64,000 bases of DNA, taken from the NCBI GenBank assembly GCA_017412645.1, contig JAFPWX010000001.1, positions 1-64,000 on the forward strand, in the 5' to 3' direction. The notes below the pieces were generated by a model. That model was not told the DNA's origin, did not search any database, and was given only the letters and a program-made list of their open reading frames with translations. This document shows, piece after piece, positions 1-8,452 of this stretch. The stretch's first letter is position 1, and each line of letters begins with the position of its first letter. Source of the DNA: Bacteroidales bacterium. Its GTDB lineage: Bacteria > Bacteroidota > Bacteroidia > Bacteroidales > UBA932. The translations under genes and the position numbers were made by a program.

Positions 1-2
1 GC

Positions 3-1343
3 CTTAAGGCGCAGGTTGTGGTTTACAATCGTGCATGCTGTGTTGCATACAAGAAAGAAATCGATCTTCTCCTTGGCCGGGAGGATGCCACTACCATCGT
101 GATGCATACTGAGGGCGACAAGGCCGATGAGTACAAGGAATGGCGCCGTTCCAAGGATGAAGAGAGCAAGATTCTGGATCGCTTCCGCGACCCGATGGAT
201 CCGCTCAAGATTGTCATTGTGACAAGCAAACTGCTCACCGGATTTGATGCTCCTATTTTGCAGTGCATGTACCTGGATAAGCCCATGAAAGACCACACTC
301 TTCTGCAGGCTATCTGCCGCACAAACCGAGTGTATAATGACCAGAAGACGCACGGCCTTGTTGTGGACTATGTGGGCATCTTTGATAATGTGGCCAAGGC
401 TCTCATGTTCGATGACGCTTCTATGCGCAAGGTTATCTCCAACAAGAATGAGCTGAAGTCTCACATTCCGGAACTCATGAAGACCTGTGTGGACTATTTC
501 CCGAATGTGGACCGCAAGGTCAGTGGTTTCGAAGGTCTGACCCAGGCACAGCAGTGTCTCCCTACTAATGAACTGAAAGACAAGTTTGCGGCCGACTTTG
601 TTGTGCTCTCCAGGACCTGGGATATCCTGTCACCGGATGAGTGCTTGACTCCGTTTAAGAACGATTACGTTTGGCTTTGCCAGGTTTACGAGAGTATCAA
701 ACCCGTCAGCGGGACAGGATCCCTTGTATGGAAGATGCTCGGCCCCAAAACCATCGAGCTTGTTCATCGGCATGTTACCACCATTGATATTGGCAAAGGG
801 AATGAGAGTCTTGAGAAACTCGTCCTTGATGCCGGAGTCCTCGATGCCGTTATTTCTGAAGCAGATGCAAAGAAGAAGATCAAGGAAGTAGAGCAGCTTC
901 TGATCCCTCGCATCAAGCAGCACATGAATAATCCTAAGTTCAAGCGCCTTGCTCAGAAGATGGATGAACTTCGTGAGAAGATGGCTCAGAACCTAAAGAC
1001 CAGCATTGAATTCCTTAAAGATATCCTGGAAATGGCTAAGGAGGTGCTGGAGGCCGAAAAGGATGTCAAGCCTGTGGATAATCGTGAGCGTGCAAAAGCT
1101 GCACTGACAGAGCTATTCCAGAGCATTAAGAATCCGGAAACTCCTATCATCGTAGAAAACGTTGTCAACGACATCGACCAGAAGGTTGTGAGCATTGTAC
1201 GCAATTTCAATGATGTGTTCCAGACTGTTTCCGGGAAGAAGGAGGTCCAGCGCCAGCTGCGTTCTATCCTTTGGCTGAAATACAAGATCAAGGACCAGGA
1301 GGTCTTTGACAAGGCTTATTCCTACATTGAGATGTATTATTAA
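3..1343 (+). CDS. hsdR: Type I restriction endonuclease subunit R (HsdR), C-terminal part; 5' end outside window
   Basis: The frame is open from the window edge, so the N-terminal nuclease domain and the first RecA-like domain are not visible. The second helicase domain shows TGFDAP and QAICRTNR (motifs V and VI of the SF2 translocase) within the first 110 residues. It is followed by a long helical C-terminal region with the HsdR/DUF3387 pattern (KTHGLVVDYVGIF, then a coiled stretch ending in IEMYY). HsdR cleaves DNA and translocates it with ATP in a complex with HsdM and HsdS, which would lie to the left. The next gene starts 5 bases after the stop, so the two are probably co-transcribed. 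The family is clear; whether the complete system is intact cannot be judged. Confidence 0.88.
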   Translation, partial: LKAQVVVYNRACCVAYKKEIDLLLGREDATTIVMHTEGDKADEYKEWRRSKDEESKILDRFRDPMDPLKIVIVTSKLLTGFDAPILQCMYLDKPMKDHTLLQAICRTNRVYNDQKTHGLVVDYVGIFDNVAKALMFDDASMRKVISNKNELKSHIPELMKTCVDYFPNVDRKVSGFEGLTQAQQCLPTNELKDKFAADFVVLSRTWDILSPDECLTPFKNDYVWLCQVYESIKPVSGTGSLVWKMLGPKTIELVHRHVTTIDIGKGNESLEKLVLDAGVLDAVISEADAKKKIKEVEQLLIPRIKQHMNNPKFKRLAQKMDELREKMAQNLKTSIEFLKDILEMAKEVLEAEKDVKPVDNRERAKAALTELFQSIKNPETPIIVENVVNDIDQKVVSIVRNFNDVFQTVSGKKEVQRQLRSILWLKYKIKDQEVFDKAYSYIEMYY

Positions 1344-1348
1344 TTGCT

Positions 1349-2614
1349 ATGGATGCAGAAACTCTAAGGGAACAAATAGACTGGTACAAAGCTAATTTTG
1401 CGAGCATCTTCGCAAAGCATGAAAGCTACAAATGGGTCTCCATTCAAACTTTCCAGTCATCATACTTTCCTGATAAGGAAAACTATCCTCCCATTCTGAA
1501 GGAGTGCTTCCGCAAGAGTGAAAACCTACTCAACAGCAGAAGTGTTTTTTCTCTGGGCATGATGCTAGACATCACTAGATTCAGTCAAGCGCATCCGGAA
1601 TTAAGCCTTTCTGGCATGGATTTATTTTTCAATCTGTTTGAAGGAATCAATCCAAAAGATAGCAAGGCCACTTTATTGGAGAAGATAACATCTTTCCGCC
1701 AGCAGATTAGGAACTACGTTCGGACATATCTGCCGGAGAAGAAGAATGATTATCAGGATCTGCATGCGGTATCCGTGTACCTTAACCACAGGTATCCGGA
1801 AACGTTCTATATGTATCGAACGTGGGAGTTTACCCAGTTCAATAAGCTGGTAGGTAATGAATTTCCATACAGATGGGGCTCCGATGAAAACTATTTGGCT
1901 TATATGGATATGTGCGATCAGTTGAATGTAATCCTTCGAAGAGAGATGGAGCTGGATGAAGGATTTCGTTTAGCCGTGGAACATGCGCTTCATTCCGACC
2001 CCAAATACTATCCCGACCCAGAATACCGCATCTTGACTCAGGATTTCATCTTCTCCGTTATATCATATCGAGACATGGATATGACTGGCCGATATGATGA
2101 GCAGATGAAATCTAAAAACCTCAATCCTGAAATTGAACGAGTTTCAGTTGAGGACTTGACTGCATATGGGCACCATACAATCTCAGCTCCTTCCGGCAGA
2201 ACTCCTTCCAAGATGGATTATGTCGCACGTCAGAAGGAGAATAGTCGCCTGGGAAAAGCCGGAGAACGATGGGTCTTGGAATGCGAAAAGAAACGCTTAA
2301 AAGCAGCTGGTCGCAATGACCTTGCGAAGAAAGTAGATTGGGTGGCCAATGAGGATGACTCAAAAGGATATGATATCCTCTCATTTGACGAAGATGGAAC
2401 GGAGTTCTACATCGAGGTGAAGACCACCAATTATGGCATCAATACGCCGTTCTACATTTCTGCTTCCGAATTGGCTTTCAGCCATGAGAACCCAGAAAAG
2501 TATCGTCTTTATCGTGTCTATGACTTCCTGACATCGGCCAAGATTCGTATCATCTCCGGCGATGTTGGCGTACTTAATCCACAGCCAACAAATTACGTCG
2601 TTTACACTGATTAA
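1349..2614 (+). CDS. DUF3883 domain-containing protein, putative defence-associated PD-(D/E)xK-like protein
   Basis: A 421-residue protein. The first 290 residues are not recognised. The C-terminal approximately 120 residues carry the DUF3883 pattern: RLGKAGERWV, a GYDILSF segment (D342) and FYIEVKTT (E356-V-K358), the spacing of a PD-(D/E)xK nuclease-like core. DUF3883 proteins are often found beside restriction systems and other defence genes; the exact role is generally unknown. The gene starts 5 bases after hsdR, so it is probably the last gene of that operon. It is more A+T-rich than the genes from 7 kb onward, fitting a transferred defence block. The domain is fairly certain; nuclease activity is an inference. 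Confidence 0.72.
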   Translation: MDAETLREQIDWYKANFASIFAKHESYKWVSIQTFQSSYFPDKENYPPILKECFRKSENLLNSRSVFSLGMMLDITRFSQAHPELSLSGMDLFFNLFEGINPKDSKATLLEKITSFRQQIRNYVRTYLPEKKNDYQDLHAVSVYLNHRYPETFYMYRTWEFTQFNKLVGNEFPYRWGSDENYLAYMDMCDQLNVILRREMELDEGFRLAVEHALHSDPKYYPDPEYRILTQDFIFSVISYRDMDMTGRYDEQMKSKNLNPEIERVSVEDLTAYGHHTISAPSGRTPSKMDYVARQKENSRLGKAGERWVLECEKKRLKAAGRNDLAKKVDWVANEDDSKGYDILSFDEDGTEFYIEVKTTNYGINTPFYISASELAFSHENPEKYRLYRVYDFLTSAKIRIISGDVGVLNPQPTNYVVYTD

Positions 2615-2640
2615 AAACTACCAATAATAGGCGACAGTTC

Positions 2641-3189
2641 ATGTTCGACCACGAATCCTCAGCCGTCCGCGAAGGGATTGAGTTCCTGGAGCAGCTTCTC
2701 GAAAATGACTTCCGAGAGGATTCGTCGTTCGATCCGGACGACCTCCGGGAGAGGCTCGAGGAGATTGAGGCGGATGTTCGGGAACTGGTAGCGAACCTGC
2801 CCTACGAGGCCATTGACGATGATGACGAGCGGGAGTATCAGCATCCCGACATGTTCGATGACAGCGAGGAACTGGAGGACGAGATTGTGGAGTGTGACGC
2901 CCTGGTGGACCGTGCCCTGGAACTGCTTGCGGAGGTTGAGGCGATTTACTTCCCGCCGGAGGAGGCGCCAGCGCCCGCACAGTCGGAGCCGTCTCCCGGA
3001 CGGGATGCCGCTGAACCGGCGGCGCCGGCAGGGTCCGTATCCGTCTCCCCGACGCCTAAGGCTGCCGCCCGCATGGCCGCCAGAAAGGCCGAACGCCGGA
3101 AGGAGGCCCGCAAGTCATGGCTGCAGGTGCTTCTGGTGTTGGCCGGCATCGCCCTGGCTCTTCTGCTTTTTGCTATTAGCTCAGATTAA
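2641..3189 (+). CDS. Hypothetical tail-anchored acidic protein
   Basis: A 182-residue protein that I do not recognise. Residues 1-105 are acidic and predicted helical (many Asp/Glu, repeated ELLAEVE-like segments). Residues 106-140 form a Pro/Ala-rich linker, then a basic stretch (KAERRKEARK). A single hydrophobic segment (residues about 158-179) ends 3 residues before the C-terminus. This is the layout of a C-tail-anchored inner-membrane protein with its acidic head in the cytoplasm. It starts 26 bases after the DUF3883 gene but is G+C-richer and looks unrelated in codon use. No function can be assigned. Confidence 0.6.
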   Translation: MFDHESSAVREGIEFLEQLLENDFREDSSFDPDDLRERLEEIEADVRELVANLPYEAIDDDDEREYQHPDMFDDSEELEDEIVECDALVDRALELLAEVEAIYFPPEEAPAPAQSEPSPGRDAAEPAAPAGSVSVSPTPKAAARMAARKAERRKEARKSWLQVLLVLAGIALALLLFAISSD

Positions 3190-3316
3190 CTTTCCTATCG
3201 CTAATAAACTGGATGGGGGCTGCATAATACTAGTTATATGCTATTATACGCAGAAAATCATTATATTGCAGGACTAAAAGAAGGAATCATATCTAGTATT
3301 TAATTCCCGTCAATTC

Positions 3317-3697
3317 ATGAAACGTTTCGCGCTATTATTGCTCCTTGCTGTCATGGTCTCCTGTTCAACGACAAGACAGGTAACTTATTCTCAAGAAACG
3401 TTGGATTCATATATTGGATTGACTCACCAGCAACTTGTTCAGCGATTAGGTGCTCCAACATCGGAGTTCTCTGACGGTGCAGATGGTTATATTCTGGTTT
3501 TTGAAGGGAACAAACAGCTATTTCTCTATTCATCGGAGTATGCGTCTCATTCCTCCACTCTTCCCAGAGCACAGTTCTTTATGAACTCTCAGGGTGTCTG
3601 TTATAATGTTGTTGCAGCAAATACAAATCCGGTTCGCTTTACTAGTGTTGGTGGAACTATAGCGCTTGTTTTTATTCTGGTTATGGTGCTGTTGTGA
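3317..3697 (+). CDS. Small lipoprotein, SmpA/BamE-like start, C-terminal hydrophobic segment
   Basis: A 126-residue protein with a lipoprotein signal (MKRFALLLLLAVMVSC, Cys16). Residues 32-50 read YIGLTHQQLVQRLGAPT, the 'G.s..ev...lG.P' pattern seen at the start of SmpA/OmlA (BamE-like) domains. It ends in a strongly hydrophobic stretch (GGTIALVFILVMVLL), unusual for a lipoprotein and perhaps a second membrane contact. The 127-base gap upstream has a possible promoter hexamer (TATATTGC near 3262) but nothing else I can name. The lipoprotein call is firm; the domain similarity is weak. Confidence 0.62.
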   Translation: MKRFALLLLLAVMVSCSTTRQVTYSQETLDSYIGLTHQQLVQRLGAPTSEFSDGADGYILVFEGNKQLFLYSSEYASHSSTLPRAQFFMNSQGVCYNVVAANTNPVRFTSVGGTIALVFILVMVLL

Positions 3698-3745
3698 TCG
3701 ATTCGCTGTTTTTTGGGGAGAAAGGGGGGACGAATAAGTTAATCA

Positions 3746-6427
3746 ATGCCACATTCTAACATAATCGTATTCCTTCGAGACAAGTCGGGCAAGTTTAAGT
3801 TGCGCACCGATATCAAGTCTTTCGGCTACGATGAAAGGCAAGGGCATTATTTCGTTAGGTTCAACAAAGGGGACGAAGCGCTGCATTATAACCCCATCAA
3901 TGTTGACGTCGCTGAGTTCAAAAGGCAACTGGATCCTCCCTTCCGCATAACTCGAACGACCAACCATGAAGTCCTATACAAGGTCTTGGGCGTAAGAGTC
4001 TATGAAGGACGGCATAACGTGGCATATCGGGTGGTCTTCGAGAACGGAGAAACAAAGGACTATCCGGCGGACTACCTGATAATTGAAGAGAAGATTGACG
4101 ATCATCGTTCAATCAACGTATGGGAGTACCTGAATGAGGTTGCCAAGTATAATGTCATTCCGGTAGATGACGATAAGACGGTTAGTCTTGCGGATAAGTA
4201 TGCCAGGATGGAGTTTGTCCCGAAGGGTTCTCTTTTGGAAGCATACCTGAATGTAGATAGCTACAAGCCGTCTCCCAGTGGGCAAAGTACCCCCATTTTT
4301 CCGTTTGGGTGCAACAGAAGTCAATACAAGGCTGTTAAGAACGCCCTCGAGAATAATCTAAGTGTTATTCAGGGGCCTCCCGGCACAGGGAAAACCCAAA
4401 CCATTTTGAACATTCTGGCAAATCTTCTGATGGATGGCAAGACTATGGAGATTGTTTCAAACAACAACTCTGCAGTTGAGAATGTGAGGGAGAAGCTTGA
4501 AGCAGCTGGTCTGGATTTCCTGTGTGCTCAATTGGGGCGGGCAAGCAACAAAAATGAGTTCGTGGAGCATCAGAGCGGAAAGCTCCCGGACATGTCTTCC
4601 TGGAAGCTGGATAGTGCGAGGAAGATCCGTTTGGAGGCAAATGCTCTCTCAAAGGAGCTTCAAGATGTATATAAAGCCCAAGAGCAATTGGCCTCTTGTT
4701 CTGAACAATTGGAGGAATACAAACGTCAGATCGAGAGGTTCCCACAAAATGTGAAGCTTGCCAGACAATGGCCTGTAAAATTGCTCGAAAAGTATTCCCG
4801 TATCTGTTGCCAGGAAATGGAGCGCAAGCACCATCTATCCTGGTGGACAAGGTTCAGACTTCGCTATCACCGACTCCCCGCCACTGGGGATGCTCATGAC
4901 CAGTTGCAGTATCTTTTGTCAGTCACAAAGGCCAATGAACTAGAAAAGCGCTGTTCAAACTATAGAGAGATAGTTAAAGGATCCGAATCAAGACATGAAC
5001 GACTGGTAGAGATCTCAATGCTCCTTTTGAAGCACTTCTTGTTCGGAAAGTATGGTTCTCAGAAGGAAAGGAGAGTTTTTTCTGCCGATGAAATATACTT
5101 AAGGTCTCCGGCTTTCCTGGAAGAGTATCCCGTGGTACTCAGTACAACGTTTTCTGCGACATCTAACATCAATCAGGCATACAAGTTTGATTACCTGATA
5201 ATGGATGAGGCCTCTCAGGTTGATATCGCCGCCGGGGCTTTGGCGCTCAGTTGCGCAAGGAATGCCGTTGTAGTTGGGGATTTGAAACAGCTGCCCAACG
5301 TTGTAGATAGCCACACGGAAGAGGTTGTAAGCGCCATTTTCGCTAAATACGGGATATCGGAAGCATATAAGTACTCCACAAACAGTTTCCTGTCTTCCAT
5401 ATGTTGCCTATATCCGGACATCCCGCAAACTTTGTTGCGTGAGCATTATCGTTGTGATCCTTTGATAATAGGCTTCTGCAGCAAGCAATTCTATAATGGG
5501 GAACTTATACCCATGAAGAATAGTGAAACTGAATTCGCTCCAATCCGGGTAGTCCGCACGGTCAAGGGTAATCACGCGAGAGGGACTGTCAATTATCGAC
5601 AGGTGGAAACTATAACCCAAGAGATATTGCCGGCCCTTGAAGAACAGTTTACCGACATTGGTATCATAGCTCCGTACAATGGCCAGGTCGATGCTTTGCA
5701 AAAGGCATTGAAATCCTCGGGTAAGCATTATGTCGCCGCGACGGTTCATAAGTTCCAGGGGCGAGAGGATGATGCTATAATACTCTCTACAGTAGACAAC
5801 CAGATCAAGGAATTCACGGATGACCCGCACCTTCTGAATGTCGCTGTCTCCAGGGCCAAAAAGCAGTTTACTCTTGTCGTATCTGCTGATGAACAGCCGG
5901 ATTCCAATATCAAAGACTTGATAGATTATATCGAATACTACCAGGGCAAGAGTGAAGAGAGTAAGATTGCGTCTATTTATGATTTACTATACCAGGATTA
6001 TACGCAAGAGCTTCTCAAATTCTACAGCACTCACAAAAGGGTATCCGAATACGATTCAGAGAACTTGACTTATTGGGCTATCCGTGATGTTATCGAAGAA
6101 AAGGGCTTGCTCCATCTCGGGGTCCTTTTGCACTATCCTCTTCGCCATCTAATAGAGTCCCCGTTAGATTTGACTCGTGAGCAGTGGGCCTATGCCTCAC
6201 GTTCCTGGACTCATGTGGATTTACTCGTATATAATGATGTAACCCATAAAGCAGTTTTGGCCGTAGAAGTGGATGGAACGCAGTATCATAAAGTTGAGTC
6301 CGATCAACACGGTCGTGACACAATCAAGGATTCTGTACTTGCTTCTATTGGCTTGCCTCTTTTGCGGCTGAGCACTGCCGGATCGCAGGAAAAGGAGAAG
6401 ATTGCTATAGCTTTAATGAACCGCTAG
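3746..6427 (+). CDS. Superfamily 1 helicase with AAA_11/AAA_12 domains and C-terminal DUF2726-like nuclease fold
   Basis: An 893-residue protein. Walker A GPPGTGKTQ lies near residue 210, Walker B DEASQ at 487-491, a VHKFQGRED motif near 667 and NVAVSRAK near 698, the order found in Dna2/Upf1-type SF1B helicases. Residues 300-420 form a helical insertion between the two ATPase halves. The last approximately 75 residues (HVDLLVY, then AVEVDGTQYH, then a basic RD..K.. helix) resemble DUF2726/Vsr-like PD-(D/E)xK domains. Helicase-nuclease fusions of this form occur in defence islands and in DNA repair. It stands alone downstream of the small lipoprotein. The helicase call is secure; a defence role is inferred from position. 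Confidence 0.8.
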   Translation: MPHSNIIVFLRDKSGKFKLRTDIKSFGYDERQGHYFVRFNKGDEALHYNPINVDVAEFKRQLDPPFRITRTTNHEVLYKVLGVRVYEGRHNVAYRVVFENGETKDYPADYLIIEEKIDDHRSINVWEYLNEVAKYNVIPVDDDKTVSLADKYARMEFVPKGSLLEAYLNVDSYKPSPSGQSTPIFPFGCNRSQYKAVKNALENNLSVIQGPPGTGKTQTILNILANLLMDGKTMEIVSNNNSAVENVREKLEAAGLDFLCAQLGRASNKNEFVEHQSGKLPDMSSWKLDSARKIRLEANALSKELQDVYKAQEQLASCSEQLEEYKRQIERFPQNVKLARQWPVKLLEKYSRICCQEMERKHHLSWWTRFRLRYHRLPATGDAHDQLQYLLSVTKANELEKRCSNYREIVKGSESRHERLVEISMLLLKHFLFGKYGSQKERRVFSADEIYLRSPAFLEEYPVVLSTTFSATSNINQAYKFDYLIMDEASQVDIAAGALALSCARNAVVVGDLKQLPNVVDSHTEEVVSAIFAKYGISEAYKYSTNSFLSSICCLYPDIPQTLLREHYRCDPLIIGFCSKQFYNGELIPMKNSETEFAPIRVVRTVKGNHARGTVNYRQVETITQEILPALEEQFTDIGIIAPYNGQVDALQKALKSSGKHYVAATVHKFQGREDDAIILSTVDNQIKEFTDDPHLLNVAVSRAKKQFTLVVSADEQPDSNIKDLIDYIEYYQGKSEESKIASIYDLLYQDYTQELLKFYSTHKRVSEYDSENLTYWAIRDVIEEKGLLHLGVLLHYPLRHLIESPLDLTREQWAYASRSWTHVDLLVYNDVTHKAVLAVEVDGTQYHKVESDQHGRDTIKDSVLASIGLPLLRLSTAGSQEKEKIAIALMNR

Positions 6428-6479
6428 GCGCTGACACCCCGCCCGCGCTGGCATCTTCTGGCAGGCTGTCAAAAGAAAT

Positions 6480-6749
6480 ATGGAAAGATTTCCTGCGTAC
6501 TGTCGTTTTCAGTTAATCAATGGAGAAACAGAGGAGGTGGTAACAAAATGTGACCACCTTTCAGGCTCTCCCATGTATTATACTATATCAGTGGAGGACA
6601 AAAAAAGTCGCAATGTTGCGACTTTTAATTTGCCCCAAGAATACGCGCCGGATCTTTACCCTAAGGTGAGGCTCGAGGCGGGGACTTTGCACTTAGCGAA
6701 TTACCTCATCCGTATCGCGTTTTATTTCTCGCGACAAAGATACAAATAG
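6480..6749 (+). CDS. Doubtful 89-residue ORF
   Basis: The frame starts with ATG and has no recognisable domain, signal or repeat. It spans two strong hairpins and runs through a minus-strand promoter-like TATCTTTG, so it is as likely to be chance coding across a structured RNA or regulatory region as a gene. It is listed because the spacer would otherwise be empty. Confidence 0.18.
   Translation: MERFPAYCRFQLINGETEEVVTKCDHLSGSPMYYTISVEDKKSRNVATFNLPQEYAPDLYPKVRLEAGTLHLANYLIRIAFYFSRQRYK
6603..6626 (-). terminator. Perfect 11-bp dyad with T-run, possible minus-strand terminator
   Basis: Arms AAAAGTCGCAA and TTGCGACTTTT are exact complements around a 2-base centre. Read on the minus strand the stem is followed by six T, read on the plus strand by four. 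It suits the end of the putative transcript from the minus-strand promoter at 6735-6742. Confidence 0.45.
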
Positions 6750-6783
6750 TTTTGAAAAACAACCGGAATTCAGATTCTTGGAG

Positions 6784-6800
6784 TGTGCAAAATTTGCACA
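6784..6800. promoter_or_regulatory. Perfect 17-base palindrome, operator-like
   Basis: TGTGCAAA-A-TTTGCACA is an exact inverted repeat. It lies 20 bases past the stop of the minus-strand lipoprotein gene and about 45 bases upstream of the minus-strand TATCTTTG at 6735-6742. That is the place for an activator site or the base of a short hairpin. No factor can be named. Confidence 0.3.
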
Positions 6801-6819
6801 GACCGGGGAATAAGTCCAG

Positions 6820-8295
6820 CTATTTCTTTCTAGCCGCCGTTGAGCTGCCGGAGTTTCTGGCCCTGCGTGGAGTGGAGGCGGCAGGTTTGTCTTCGGTAAT
6901 GGAAACGTCGTCGAGCTTTATCTGGAAGTTGTCCGTGCAATCGAAATGACGGAATGCTATATACGCGACCTTGCCGTTGAATTCTTCAGGAAGCTGAATC
7001 ACGTGGTTCAGGTAATCATCCCTGCTCTCGAGGGCCTTGAGCACTTCCGTGTGTAACTCCGTGCAGCTTTCCTCATTGGCGGAAGCTTCGGTGGAGATAT
7101 AGACGGCGTACTTTTCCGCAGGATAGGATGGGTCCTGGGGTGCCACCCAGAAGCTCAGGTAATTGGATTCCGACGAAAGTTTGACAGGCGGCGTGAACAA
7201 CCAGTTGTCCGGGGTGAGTGCTATGCCCGGATCATTGTAGTAGGAAGAACTGCATATTATTCCTTCTCCGGAATGGGTAGGGGCCGAGTAATTGGAATAT
7301 TTATTGTACCACCATCCGTATCCGTCGCCATCGGCATCGATGAAGGTCCATTCTCCAAGCGCGCTTTCGTCTTCAAAATCTTCCATGAAGGGGAGGGATT
7401 TGGTGGTGACAACCGTGACTGTACACCGGGCCGTGAAGGTCCCTACCGTTGCCTCGATCGTAGCTTTGCCAGTGCCGATGACGGCTAAAATGACGGTCTT
7501 CGCATCGAATTCGTCCATCCAAACCACGTCAATGTTGCTGTTGGACCATGATGGGTCTTCCGGCAGCTGCGCGATTGAGGGGATTGGAGTTAGTTCAAGG
7601 GTGAGAACTGTGTCTTGCGGCACCGTCAGGTAGGAGTAATTCAGCGAAATGCCGGTGAGTTCCGGCCTCTCCGAATAAACGGTTACTTCGCAAGTCGCTG
7701 AAAAACTACCGGCGTATGCGTTGATAGTTGTGTGGCCCGCGCCCATAGCGGTCACGAGGCCTTCTTTGCCCACACAGGCGACGCCCGTATCGTCGGAGCT
7801 CCAGACTATGGTCTTGTTGGTTGCGTCGTCCGGGGATACCGTGGCGGTGAGTTGGAAAGTGTCGCCTGCCACAAGATCAAGTGTCTTCTGGTCGATGGAA
7901 ACTGACTCTACTGGTACTACCGGTGTTTCGGACGCGATGACGCTTACGTAACAAAAAGCTTTTTGCAAGCCCGCAGCGGCGACTATCGTTGCTTGGCCGG
8001 CATGGTTCGCGGTTACAAGTCCATTCTTGTCGACCGAGGCGACATCGGTATTGTCTGAAATCCATCTGACGGTTTTGTTCGTAGCGTTCTCCGGATACAC
8101 CGTAGCCGTGAGTGTGGCGGTTTCGCCCTCCACGAGCTCAAGCGTCTCCTGGCTGAGGGTTATTGATCGTATGGCAATATCCTGTGGGGCTTCGGTATCG
8201 TCTCCGGGTTTGTCGCCCTTATCGACCTTGGCTTCCGGTGTGCATGTTACGAACAGTAATGCGGCGGCCGCTACGAGGAGAAGAAGCTTTTTCAT
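6820..8295 (-). CDS. Lipoprotein with bacterial Ig-like (BIG2) domains and choice-of-anchor/cleaved-adhesin domain
   Basis: A 491-residue protein. The lipoprotein signal (MKKLLLLVAAAALLFVTC) is followed by an acidic stretch, as in the Bacteroidota surface-export signal. Two clear BIG2 repeats follow (SITLSQETLELVEGETATLT near 43; SVSIDQKTLDLVAGDTFQLT near 130), each with the ATNKT(V/I).W.S signature, then a third degenerate Ig-like repeat. The C-terminal approximately 185 residues match the cleaved-adhesin/choice-of-anchor J type (MEDFEDES..GEWTFIDADG, PDNWLFTPP, AFRHFDC). An unusual basic tail ends the protein (PRRARNSGSSTAARKK). A paralogue lies at 9525-10439. Probably a surface adhesin or ligand-binding protein. 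Confidence 0.78.
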   Translation of the reverse strand: MKKLLLLVAAAALLFVTCTPEAKVDKGDKPGDDTEAPQDIAIRSITLSQETLELVEGETATLTATVYPENATNKTVRWISDNTDVASVDKNGLVTANHAGQATIVAAAGLQKAFCYVSVIASETPVVPVESVSIDQKTLDLVAGDTFQLTATVSPDDATNKTIVWSSDDTGVACVGKEGLVTAMGAGHTTINAYAGSFSATCEVTVYSERPELTGISLNYSYLTVPQDTVLTLELTPIPSIAQLPEDPSWSNSNIDVVWMDEFDAKTVILAVIGTGKATIEATVGTFTARCTVTVVTTKSLPFMEDFEDESALGEWTFIDADGDGYGWWYNKYSNYSAPTHSGEGIICSSSYYNDPGIALTPDNWLFTPPVKLSSESNYLSFWVAPQDPSYPAEKYAVYISTEASANEESCTELHTEVLKALESRDDYLNHVIQLPEEFNGKVAYIAFRHFDCTDNFQIKLDDVSITEDKPAASTPRRARNSGSSTAARKK

Positions 8296-8345
8296 ACGCT
8301 TGAGTTTTGCGATTGACCTTACAAGATAAGGATTATTTTCGAAAA
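8296..8345 (-). promoter_or_regulatory. Leader of BIG2 lipoprotein gene, copy A of a duplicated 5' region
   Basis: About 50 bases directly upstream of the ATG are almost identical to those upstream of the paralogue at 10439 (GTTTTGCGATTGAC then TTACAAGATAAGGATTATTTT on the plus strand, one base differing). A minus-strand TATCTTGT within it is a plausible -7 element. Confidence 0.5.
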
Positions 8346-8399
8346 GGCATGCATTTGCCGGTGCGCCGTCGGCATCTGCCGTAATCGCTAATAATTGGG

Positions 8400-8431
8400 A
8401 TTGCCGGTGCGCGCGGGATGGCTTACTTTTG
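8400..8431 (+). promoter_or_regulatory. Promoter for the ECF S-component-like gene
   Basis: ATTG (8400-8403), a 20-base spacer and TACTTTTG (8424-8431) fit the Bacteroidales -33/-7 consensus. The upstream in-frame ATG at 8429 falls inside the -7 element, so translation must begin at 8453. Confidence 0.55.
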
Positions 8432-8452
8432 TGTAAATCAACAATTGTAATT

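Larger units (their letters stand above)
6428..6819. other. Hairpin-rich spacer of about 390 bases
   Basis: This stretch has no gene that I trust. It holds three dyad symmetries: AGGTGGT/ACCACCT arms at 6535-6559, an 11-base perfect dyad at 6603-6626 and a perfect 17-base palindrome at 6784-6800. A minus-strand TATCTTTG (6735-6742) matches the Bacteroidales -7 element. With the 6603-6626 hairpin, followed on the minus strand by a run of T, it could define a minus-strand transcript of roughly 130 nt. Confidence 0.45.

Noticed and set aside
8429-8452. Upstream ATG for the ECF S-component-like gene
   Set aside because: It lies within the -7 promoter element TACTTTTG, so it would not be transcribed with a usable leader.
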